64,000 bases of DNA from Laburnicola sp. R22_1 (Eukaryota > Ascomycota > Dothideomycetes > Pleosporales > Didymosphaeriaceae). The DNA lies in NCBI GenBank assembly GCA_014281115.1, contig JACONQ010000012.1, positions 558,001-622,000 of the forward strand. Direction: 5' to 3'. Below the pieces are notes generated by a model. That model made no database searches and was not told where the DNA came from. It worked only from the letters and a program-made list of their open reading frames with translations. This document shows, in pieces, positions 24,641-33,986 of the stretch (positions within the stretch are counted from its first letter, which is position 1; each line of letters opens with the position of its first letter). The position numbers and the translations under genes are program-made.

Positions 24641-26432
24641 TAAGCTAGCGCAGCCGGTTGTAAGACACCCAGGGATATAAGACACCGCGCAGAAATCCTC
24701 CACCCTTCAAAAAATCGCGATAATTGATTCAGCGTAATTACAATTGCCACTCACTACACATAGATTGCAGAGTTTTAGCTGCTACTTCTACTGCTAGCTT
24801 TTCTGCCTCCTTTTCTTTGTTAGGACTATTGTTTTGTTGCTCTATAAGCTTAGAGGCCTCTACTGCTATCTTAATTGTATCTACGTTAGCAAAGCGTTAA
24901 TTTAGGTCCATACGAACCCTCTTTCGTGGTGCTTAAGGCTTAAGAGCCTTAAGTTAGCTCTGCAATTGTTTGTTCTCTGCTTCTAGCGCTACTAAGCGAG
25001 TATTTACAACTGCAATTACCTTGCTAGCTTTTTTAAACAGTTAGTGAACCTTCTAGCCTATACTCTACTCTTTGTAAAGCGCTCGCTAAGCTATAAACAG
25101 ATTACAAGGGCCGCAGGGGGTAGAGAGATAGCTCTCAATTAGTTGTTGAGCTTAATTCTAGCGAGGTGGCGTAACAGGCCTTTGAGCGACTTAAGATAAG
25201 TTAATTACTTGCTTAATGTTTAATAGGCAGATGCCTATAGTAGCCTATCTAGCGCGAATAACTCTCTTAGTGATTGCACCCTCTCTAGCAACGTGGTAGG
25301 CAGTAATAAAGCGTTCCTTTTTAACTAGGGTAGCATTATTAAGGTGTGATAACTCCTAGATCTGCTAGCGATAGAATTGTTTTACTACTAAGAAAACAGA
25401 GAGATCTAGGGGCTGCAGAACGTAAGATAAGTGAGTAGGGAGAAATAGAAGCCTGACTTTATTCTGCTTACAGATCTATAGAAAGTCTAGGTCTACATAG
25501 CTACTATAGCTATCCAAAATTAGCATCCTTTAGCGATCCTCTAAGGGCGCAGTTTCTGGCAGAAATACGCGTTGCAGCCACTTAACGCCAATTATATTAG
25601 ATGTCTAGCCATTCTCTAAGGTTGCGTATAGCCAGTCAGGTATTATTAATAGAAACTAGGTGCTCTGTAGGTGTTTGCCTTTGAAAATAACCGCAGGCCT
25701 CAGCTTCTTGCCCATTGCCGAAACGCACTCAATTATTAACGCCTACTCGCGATTCTCTAGCGACTAATAGTAAGCCTTTATTTTCTAGCTATCTACAAGT
25801 ACTCTAGTGTTTGCACATATATCTAGGGCCTTGCCAATCTTGTCCATATTCTATGTATCCTTATTGCGTATGTTTAGCTTAACGCAGAGCTGCTTATAGA
25901 GCTTAAGAAACTCGCGTATTGCCTCCTAAGTTGCTCTCTTAGCTCTCGCAGCCTTAATCTTCCTACCCACAATAGAGGCAACGCGTAGGTTACGTTTAAT
26001 AAAGTGGGATATCTAGTGTTTACCCACTAACGTGGGCTCGCCGTTCATCCTTAGGATTCAATTCGCCATTTCTCGTGTACGAGCGTGAGAAGGAGGATAC
26101 CCGCGTGCGTCCTCTTCAAGTATCCATTGTACAAGGAAGTTCTCTTGTTGTGGAGTTAATTGTTGCTGGTATACGTGGCTGTTTTGCCAGTTTTGTAAAC
26201 CGCGTACGCGCCTCAAGAGCGTGGCTAGGGGGATGTTGTGTGCCTTTGCAGCAGCTTGTTAACTAGAAAAAACGCCAGCATTGAGATTAGTAATAGCTGC
26301 TTAAATTGCTGCCTCACAATTGGCCATTTTGGTAGGATGGATGTGGAGATATCGCGATTTTTTTAAGGGGTGGAGGATTTCTGCGCGGTGTCTCATATCC
26401 CTGGGTGTCTCATAACCGGCTGCGCTAGCTTA
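24641..26432 (-). mobile_element. pogo/Fot1-type DNA transposon, copy 1
   Basis: 1,792 bp bounded by TA. Terminal inverted repeats of about 80 bp begin TAAGCTAGCGCAGCCGGTT at both ends, with G/A differences of RIP type. Inside each repeat TAAGACACC-like motifs occur twice (TAAGACACC or TGAGACACC). Insertion at TA can be verified against the empty site at 29540. Confidence 0.93.
24738..26327 (-). pseudogene. pogo-family transposase relic, copy 1
   Basis: Minus-strand frame from ATG at 26327 to TAA at 24738, 530 codons, the same length as copies 2 and 3. Readable: MANCEAAI and AAITNLNAGVFSS (helix-turn-helix region), IPLATL, a second DNA-binding segment with NFLVQWILEEDARGYPPSHA, and a C-terminal end SEWQL shared with the QWQL end of the other copies. 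Pogo transposases cut and paste DNA with an N-terminal HTH/CENP-B-type binding part and a DDE/D core. Several stops make this copy dead. It is the most diverged of the three related copies. Confidence 0.85.
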
Positions 26433-26502
26433 TATATAGTACAGACTCGACCTTAGTTAGAATCTCCACATAATAAAGATATTTAATATACTACTATACT
26501 TA

Positions 26503-26867
26503 TAGTAGTAGAATAAGAATAATATATACTAGATACACCATTGCTCTATTATTATATTAAGGTTATTTTTAATAAATCTCATATTATCGCTGCAGCTCTC
26601 TACTCTACTATCTATCTAGGTATTAATAGCGGCCTTACTAACGCTAAGGTACTTACTAACACTAAAAAGTACACGCTAGAGTTCTATATAACTATTATCT
26701 AAATAATAACTATATAAAAGTTCTATTCTATCTATTAGATACTTATCTAGCATAAGAAATAGGTATACTTAACTATCTATAAGGCAGTTCTAGTGTACTA
26801 GTTAGATTAGTAGCTTATCTAGTTTATAAAAAACTATAAGATTAAATTCCTACTTTTGTTAAATGGG
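26503..26867 (-). mobile_element. R3 relic, copy 1 continued
   Basis: Shares long stretches with 33190-33600 and 63090-63560 (for example AATATATACTAGATA, GGTATTAATAGCGG, AAAAAGTACACACTA). It is interrupted at 26868 by the second pogo element. R3-like sequence reappears after 28945. Confidence 0.65.
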
Positions 26868-28661
26868 TAAGCTAGCGCATATAGTCGCCGCCCACATAGG
26901 GTTGCCGCCCACCCCGCCAAAACGCGACACCTGCACAAAACACGCGATATCTCTCCACAACGCTCATCAATATGGACCCCCGCGAAGAAGCTATACAATC
27001 AGCTATTAGCGATTTCAACGCTGGCCTTTATCTAAGCCTACGCGCTGTAGCGAAGGCATATAACATCCCTCGATCTACCCTCCGAGGCCGACTAGGTGGC
27101 GCGACAAACAGCGCGATTTGCCATCAACACCAGCAGAGATTAACTCCTGCGCAGGAGGACTTCCTAGTAGACTGGATCCTCGAAGAAGACGCACGCGCCT
27201 GCCCTCCCTCGCACGCTCGCGCTCGAGAAATAGCGAATCGAATTCTGCGTATGAATGGCGACAACCAGCCTGTTGGCAAGCTCTGGCTCTTACACTTCCT
27301 TAGGCGCCAGCCACGCGTTGCCTCTGTAGTCGGCAGAAAGCTAGAGGCTTAGAGAGCTGATGCAGCAACACTAGAGCAGCTACGCGCGTTCCTAGAGCTA
27401 TATAAGTAGACTTGACGGCGGCTTAATATACAGGCGGAGAATACCTACAATATGGATAAGACTGGCGTGGCTCTAGGAGTATGTACAAACACTAGAGTAC
27501 TCTCTAGTAGTTAGAAGAAGAAGGCTTATATTTGGTCTCTAGAGAATCGCGAGTGGGTCTCTATAATCGAGTGCGTATCGGCGACAGGGCAGAAACTACG
27601 CTGCGCAGTCATCTTCAAAGGCTAGAGCCTACAGACTACCTAGTTCCTAGCCAAATCCGTGCCTAGCTGGCTCTATACAACCTCTAAGAACGGATGGACG
27701 TCGAAAGCGATAGGTGTTGAGTGGCTACAGCGTATATTCATACCTGAGACGGCTGTAGGTGATAGCCAGTACCGCCTTCTTATCCTCGACGGTCACAGCA
27801 GCTATATCGATATAGACTTCCTGTGGCTCTGCAGGCTGCATCGTATACAGCTCCTATATCTACCTGCGCACACCTTACACGTTCTACAGCCTCTAGAACT
27901 CGCTCCTTTCTCTGTGATCAAGTCCAGCTACAGGCGTCAGATCTAGGAGCTCGCATCACTCAACAACGCTGCGCCTGTCAAGAAGGAGCGCTTTATCACC
28001 TGCTATTACTAAGCTAGGGAGGAAGGCTTCACAGAGCGTGTGATTCGAGCTGGCTGGCAGGCATCTGGCATCTGCCCATTCAACATCAATCACGTGCTTA
28101 GCTTGTCGCAGGTCTCTCGGAGGCCTACTACGCCTACTCGTCAGCAGCAGCCTCAGCAGCAGCTCCAGAGCTTCCTCTCTACTCCTTAGGGCCCTCGCGA
28201 TCTCTATATAGCGCAGCACAGCGTCCAGAGCGTCGAGAATCTAGGTCGTACGACCCGGCTACTCCTACAGAAAGCAGGTAAGGCTCTAGCAGCTGCAAAT
28301 GCTAGAGCTGCAGGCCTAGAAGCAGAGAAAAGACGACTTAAGCAGCAGCTAGAGATATCTACCTCTCAGCGTCAGCGTAAGCGCGTTCGAGTAGACCCGA
28401 ATCAACGCTTTGCAGAAGTAGAGAGTATCAGGGAGGCTATGTGCGCAGCTAAGGCTTTAGCAGCTAAACCACATATATTTACTGTATCAAGCACTTTAGA
28501 AACAGCTGCTATAGCTACAGCCACTACAGCGCTTGAATCTATATATAGTCAATGGCAATTGTAATCAGCGTTGCTGAGATATCGCGGGTTTTGTGCAGGT
28601 GTCGCGTTTTGGCGGGGTGGGCGGCAACCCTATGTGGGCGGCGACTATATGCGCTAGCTTA
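26868..28661 (+). mobile_element. pogo/Fot1-type DNA transposon, copy 2
   Basis: 1,794 bp, bounded by TA. Nearly perfect inverted repeats of about 85 bp begin TAAGCTAGCGCATATAGTCG; each contains GCCGCCCAC twice. One transposase frame fills the interior. Confidence 0.93.
26972..28564 (+). pseudogene. pogo-family transposase, copy 2, several nonsense mutations
   Basis: 531-codon frame from ATG 26972 to TAA 28564. The N-terminal 126 codons are open: HTH (SLRAVAKAYNIPRSTLRGRL) and a CENP-B-type second DNA-binding segment (FLVDWILEEDA). Stops follow, mostly TAG at glutamine or tryptophan positions. The catalytic core is readable: YNMDKTGVALG (first Asp kept), LLILDGHSSYIDIDFLW (second Asp kept) and LQPLELAPFSVIKSSYRRQ (third acidic residue Glu, Asp in copy 3). 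The C-terminal third has a coiled-coil-like alanine-rich stretch near AAANARAAGLEAEKRRL and ends SQWQL. RIP damage is light. Confidence 0.9.
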
Positions 28662-28945
28662 CTCTACAGCTAGCTGTATAGACATCGAATTCTAATCCTC
28701 TATACTGGCAAGCGTGGAGGGTGTACGGGGCGATCGTACGAGGAAAGGAAATAACATAACAGAACGACTTGGTATTGATTGCTTGTCTCTAGAGAGGGTG
28801 CGGATGGAAAGGAGAAGATCTTGCGGCGCACGGGCCGCGGAGCACGGGCATCACGTGATCCCCACGTGATGCCATCGTGCGGCAATATTGAAACCTCAAC
28901 ACCCTCAGGTGCCCTTGCCCGTACGGTGTACGGACAACTTTAGTA
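28662..28945. other. GC-rich insert with a CACGTG palindrome
   Basis: 284 bp of normal base composition between pogo copy 2 and RIP-degraded R3 sequence. Contains an 11-bp inverted repeat GGCATCACGTG...CACGTGATGCC with a 5-bp loop (28847-28873). Its right end reads CCCGTACGGTGTACGGACAA and GGTGTACGGGG occurs near 28721, suggesting remains of another small transposon cut by the pogo insertion. The minus-strand open frame at 28700-28885 has no family features. Confidence 0.4.
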
Positions 28946-29345
28946 AATACAATTACTTCTTATTAGTAACTAAATTTAAAAGGGAATGTAAAAGGTAAAG
29001 AGTAAGGTATTTATTAATAAGCTCTAGTATAATAAGAGTGTTGTATAGATCTATAAGATCCTTTTAGCTATTATTACTATTATCACTATTAAGTTAGCTT
29101 ATTTAAGTAAGTACGCTATATAGCGGCGCAAGCGTAAATAACTAATAATAGTAGTAGTAATAAGCCAGGTATACTATATACGCTATAAGTAAACCTTATA
29201 TAGGTTAGAAGCTTATAGAGTGTGGGGTTATTAAGATGTTTAAGGTTAGTCTTTAATTAGAATTAGGTGTGGTATATAGTAGTACATAATAACCTTCTAT
29301 CTTAATCTACTTTAACCTTAAACTAAAAAAAGATTAAAAAAGGTA
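28946..29345. mobile_element. R3 relic, distal part
   Basis: Matches 33560-33986 plus 36205-36310 (for example ATTAATAAGCTCTAG, GTAAACCTTATAT, TAGTCTTTAATTAGAATTAG). This copy shows the empty site for the pogo element at 33987. Confidence 0.6.
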
Positions 29346-29439
29346 TTTAGTAAACTAACTAAGATAATATATAACTTAGTTATACTAGATAGTAGACTAT
29401 TTATTAACTACTATAAATAATACTATTATATTAAACGCT

Positions 29440-29595
29440 AATAATAAAATTATTATTATTTTATATATATTTTGTTACTACTACTATGTGCTAGATACTA
29501 AGTTATAGTGCCTCCTATTTTACTTCTCTCTATATATAGTGCGAACTTAACCTTAGTTAAAATTTCTATATAACAAAAATCTTTAATATAAACTA
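29440..29595 (-). mobile_element. Rep-4 retroposon copy, uninterrupted
   Basis: Contains TTTTGTTACTACTACTATG and CTCTCTATATATAGTGCG, so it shows the uninterrupted form of the copy split at 24641. Target duplication not clear. Confidence 0.6.
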
Positions 29596-29609
29596 GTATT
29601 TTATATACA

Positions 29610-30060
29610 AACTAGTGTTTAGGCTAGTAAATAGGTATAGGTTAGGTTAGAGTTAGAGTCTTATATAAGTAGAGTTGGGTTAGAGTTAGGGTCTTATATA
29701 ATCTAATCTAATTTAACCTAACCCTACTTACGTAAGACTCTAATTCTAACTTAACCCTACTTATATAAGACTCTAACCCTAATCTAACTCTAGGGTACCC
29801 ATTTAGTCTGTAATAAATAGCTATTATAATTAATTAAAAATATATTTAAAATAATATTAAACTAAGTTAAATTAAGCTACAGTCTTATATAATTAGGTTA
29901 GGTATAGGTTAGGTTAGGTTTAGAGTCTTATATAATTAATCTAACCTAATCTAAGGTCTGTGCGACCCAACCTAACCTATACCCATAGTCTATGCGACTC
30001 TAACTTAACCCTATACCTAACCTAGGTACCCCGAACTTATTTACTAGCCTACTAGTATTT
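29610..30060. repeat. Palindromic element with TTAGGTTAG / AACCCTA repeats
   Basis: Outer inverted ends (AGGCTAGTAAATAGGT near 29622 and its complement ACTTATTTACTAGCCT near 30035) enclose repeated blocks of GGTTAGAGTCTTATATAAG and their complements, so much of the interior can fold on itself. Short TTAGGGT/AACCCTA words occur but not as a head-to-tail telomere array. Probably a MITE-like element. Confidence 0.6.
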
Positions 30061-30640
30061 TATATATAAACTTTATTTTACTATTACTAAGTTATAATAT
30101 TAATAATAAACGGCTTATTTTAGAATAATTTATTACTTCTTAGTTTATTATACGCTAATATATTTTATATTATAAAATAAGTCTTTTATATATTATATTT
30201 TATTTTTAGTAATAAGAAATTTAATATATATTATATTGCCTTATTTAGTATATTATTTTTAATCTTTTTTAGCAATTGCTTAAAATTGTTAAAGCGCTTA
30301 ATTGCGACAAGTTGTTAAAAGTTATTAATTTAGAAAAATTAATTACAAGCTTATTTATATTATAATAGCGTATTTTATAGTATTTATTAGGTTAGTTTTA
30401 TATTATATTATGGTTTTAGTTTTAAGTAATTTAATATATATAATATTAGATTTCTTATAATTATCTTTTAGTAATCTTTTTATACATTACTTAAAGTTAA
30501 CTTTAGCTTTAATTGCAACTTATTATCAAAATAACTATTTTAGTTATTTTAGGTAGCTTATAGTTATTTATCTATTTATCTTTTATTATAACAGCGAAAT
30601 TCTAACATATTATTCTATTATTTATTTTGCTTACTAATAT
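30060..30640. other. AT-rich degraded sequence
   Basis: No gene or clear element seen between the palindromic element and the next Rep-1 copy. Confidence 0.4.
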
Positions 30641-30649
30641 AGTTTTAAC

Positions 30650-30737
30650 ACTAAGCAGGGGGCTCTGCTTTCTTTATTATATTATTTAAGATAAAAGCCT
30701 TTATCGTGCTACCTCTACGTAGTTAATTTAATGCTAT
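30650..30737 (-). mobile_element. Rep-1 copy
   Basis: Carries ACTAAGCAGGGGGCTCTGC, TAAAAGCCTTTATCGTGCTA and an eroded fixed end AATGCTATA. Target duplication not evident. Confidence 0.65.
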
Positions 30738-30799
30738 ATATAATAATCTATTTAAATTTAAATACTAGATCTTTGTCTTTTGTAAATAATCTTTAAAGA

Positions 30800-32659
30800 T
30801 AACGTACTATATGGGAATTTATACTATATGGAGATTTGCACTATCTAAGTTAGACCTACCTACTTTACAACCCTATAATTTTTGCTATAGGCTATAGAAA
30901 AAGCTCTAAGGCGACTTAAAATAAATCTAAAATATAAGATGTAATCTAAGCAATTAAAAAAAGAGACTTCTCTAGACTATACGCTGCTGCTGTGCACTTT
31001 AAAGTTTTGCATTATACTTTAAGCTAAAGAATGGCTAGAGGACAATTATACTTACAGGCTTCTGTACACTAATAAATCCTCTTAATTATAGAAGAGAAAT
31101 TATTAATTAGATAGATTATATATTATACTACAGCTAGAACGCCTCTCTTACTATTATTATTGCTAGAGATAGCTAAATTGCTGCGCGCGTATCGCGTCTA
31201 ACGCAACTCTAAATCTAAAGCTATTACTAAAATAACTACGCCTATTAGCTACAAATAGATGTATCGCTTTCTAAATCGCTATCCTATAATATAAGGTATC
31301 CATTCCCGCTAGCTAGACAACGCGCGATTTAATAGAGCTATATTTAAGGTAGTAAAAGGCTAGTTTAATACTATTACTATGCTATTTAATAAGTATTTGT
31401 ATAAACTTTAAGACGTGTGGAATATAGATAAGTTAGATTTTAGAATTAGAGAGAGTTAGATAACGCGTATACTTATTTCTATTAACTATAACTAGAAAAA
31501 TAAGGTTATAGAAGGGAAGTAGGAGTGGGTAACTAATATTAAATATATTAACGCTGCTATTTAAGCTCTCCTACTACTCCTTATTTTTAAGGGCTAGAAC
31601 TTTAACACAAGCTAGATTCCACCTAAAGCACCTATTAACTAGCACTAGAGAGTTAGTAAGAATAGCTAGATATTAAATGCGCTTAGTCTATATTAGCTAG
31701 TTAAGATATTTAAGCTATTAACGCGGAGGAAAGGGATTACCTATTAATAACTTTTCATTACAGATAGCTATAGGAGCTATATTTAAGCCGATTTTATTAC
31801 GCACTATATAGAGAATAATATTAATCTCCTTATTATATTATTGCACTACTAGCATATTCTTTAACCACTCAATATTAGGGTATTCTCTATATTTAAGCGT
31901 GCGCACACATCTAAGACTAACTAGGTCTTCTAACTTAGCTGGCAGCATATCTTATATTAAGAATAGGTGTAGATGTTTAAAAGGGCTTATAAGAAGGCTG
32001 TTATAGTTAACAATATTCTAGATAGATAAAGAAGAGCTAGCCTAATCCCTTTAAATCTAGGGAAGTTCCTAAAGCAGCTATCCTTATTAGACCTACAACA
32101 AGCCTTAAAGCCACGCACACTAATAGAATAAGGCAACGTAGACTTTGCCCTACTAAAAATCTCGCCTTTAGATAGTACTAAGCTTCGCAAATTAAATGTG
32201 CGACTTAATACTATACTTATAGAAATACTAGGACTTCTATTAAAAGTAAAGCGCTACATTAACTAAGTGACCCACATAGTAGAAACACAGAATGCTAAGC
32301 TAGTTCTACTTTATTAGTAGCTAGAAGAGAAGAATTAAATACTCTAGTTATAAAAGAAAAGAACTAAAGAGAAGAGAGTCTAATTGGAGAGTGAATACGT
32401 TTATAGCACGCTAAAGGTATTAGAAGTAGCTTAAGATACTAAGGCGACGCTAGTTGTAAAACAACCACGCAGCTGTCTATAAAAGCAGCTAGTAAAGGAA
32501 GCTAATATTAGTAATAGAACTAATAAGTTTAAAACTTAATCTAAAGTGTTAGAAGAAGAATTAGATACTATAGTAGCAAGTAGAATATAGTTAAAGAAGG
32601 CAAGACTCGCTTAAATAGTGTAAATCTCTATATAGTGCAAATTCTTATACAGTACGTTA
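30800..32659 (+). mobile_element. pogo/Fot1-type DNA transposon of a second group
   Basis: 1,860 bp bounded by TA (30800-30801 and 32658-32659). Inverted repeats begin TAACGTACT and contain GAATTTRCACTATAT and GAGATTTRCACTAT in tandem, readable at both ends. One degraded transposase frame inside. It differs in sequence from the 1.79-kb family. Confidence 0.85.
30965..32613 (+). pseudogene. pogo-like transposase relic (second group)
   Basis: Single plus-strand frame with many TAG/TAA stops. Readable: YTLSRMARG-like HTH remnant, VWNIDKLDFRI (first catalytic Asp kept), EWVTNIKYINAA, LFITDSYRSYI (second Asp kept), and PLNIRVFSIFKRAHTSKT (third position now Asn). A short basic patch near 32460 (KQPRS) may be the remains of an AT-hook-like tail. 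Ends at TAA 32613, just inside the right inverted repeat. Confidence 0.8.
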
Positions 32660-32872
32660 ATATTAATATAAAAATATTTTATAACTTTAATATTTTTAAG
32701 TAAAAGATTTTTATATATACACTATGCTTACTAGTAAGTATACCCTTTATAAGTTAATTTTCTATTTTTAAAATTAGAAAAGCCTAAGTTCTAGCTTGAA
32801 TATTTTAAGTTAAGCTTACTTTCTTAAATAAGCTAGATATTAGAAGTAAGTAATTATTAATAAGATAAACTA

Positions 32873-33631
32873 TGTGGCGTTAAATAAATCTACCTAGAGA
32901 TAGGACAATAAAGGCTTTTATCTTAAATAACATAATAAAAAAAGCAGAGCCCCCTACTTAGTAATTAAAAAGAGCGTAAAAAAGATAATTACAAAAAAAG
33001 CGCATTTAAACTCGCTAAGCGAATCTTAGCGCATAGACTCTTATAAGCAAAAATTTTTACAAAGAGGCTACTTAAAACTTTAGTAGGGGAAGGATAAAAC
33101 TTTAGCGCCGCTATGCTATAGTTATTCTCTCTTTTTTTCTACTATCCTAATTATTGCAAATAACACAAATTAATATATTAATAGGTATATATTATTTCTT
33201 ATAAGTAGGATAAGAGTAATATATACTAGATATACTATTACTCTATTACTATATTAAGGTTATTAATAAATCTCCTACTATCTCTCTACGCCTATGCTCT
33301 GCTATCTATCTAGGCATTAATACTATTTCTAAAAAAGTACTTACTATTACTAAAAAGTACACACTAAAAATTTACGCTACTACTACTAAGGTAATACTAA
33401 TATAAGAGTTCTGTTTTATATATAAGATAATTATCTATAGAAGACTAGTATACCTAACTATCTAGAAGGCAATTCTTATATACTAGCTAGGTTAGTAGTT
33501 TATCTAGTTCTTAAAAACTAAGAAGACTATATTTCCACTCTAGTAGATATAATTACTCTGTATTAGTAATAAAATCCTCTAGTAGAGAACGTAAAAAAAG
33601 GATAATATAATTTTTATTAATAAGCTCTAGT
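32873..33631 (+). mobile_element. Long Rep-1 and R3 relic, copy 2
   Basis: Starts TGTGGCGTTAAATAAATC at 32873 and continues without a break from the Rep-1 body into R3 (GAGGCTACTTAAAACTTTAG, then AATATATACTAGATATAC). This contiguity, also seen near 24173 and 62516, ties Rep-1 to R3. Interrupted at 33632 by Rep-2 and at 33987 by a pogo element. Confidence 0.7.
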
Positions 33632-33745
33632 TTAACCCCTTTTTATTAACACCTTAAAACGCTTTTATGTGTCTACAACGTAGGAGAAATAACTACTATT
33701 ATTGTAATATTTTTATTAGAAACCCCTTAGTCGCAAAAAAAAACT
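33632..33745 (+). mobile_element. Rep-2 copy 2
   Basis: Starts TTAACCCCTTTTTATTAACA and ends GTCGCAAAAAAAAACT. Perfect 12-bp flanking repeat ATAAGCTCTAGT (33620-33631 and 33746-33757). Inserted in R3. Confidence 0.87.
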
Positions 33746-33986
33746 ATAAGCTCTAGTATAGCAAAAGTGATATATAAATCTATAAAATTCTCCTAGCTAT
33801 TATAGTCGCATTAACTTATCTAAGTAAGTACACTATATAAGTAGCGTATAAGCGTAGATAGTTAATAATACTAATAGTAATAATATAAATAGACTATATA
33901 TAGCGTAAGTAAACCTTATATTAAGACTAGAAGCTTATAGGTATTAGGGGGTGTAAGTAAGTTTAAACTATTATCGTGTTATTAGA

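Larger units (their letters stand above)
24517..26485 (-). mobile_element. Rep-4 retroposon copy, split by a pogo transposon
   Basis: Rep-4 parts lie at 24517-24640 and 26433-26485 (about 177 bp in total), flanked by the 17-bp direct repeat ATATACTACTATACTTA (24500-24516 and 26486-26502). Contains TTTTGTTACTACTACTATG, shared with 29440-29595, 37510-37700, 37803-37990 and 50455-50610. The pogo element at 24641 entered it at a TA; the copy at 29540 shows the empty site CTCTCTATATATAG. Confidence 0.75.

Noticed and set aside
26075..26266. Open frame on the plus strand in pogo copy 1
   Set aside because: Antisense shadow of the transposase relic read on the minus strand.
28700..28885. 61-codon minus-strand frame
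   Set aside because: Small, lies across the palindromic GC-rich insert, no recognisable domain.
29640..29780. Possible internal telomere array
   Set aside because: TTAGGGT-like words are scattered and on both strands; there is no head-to-tail hexamer array.
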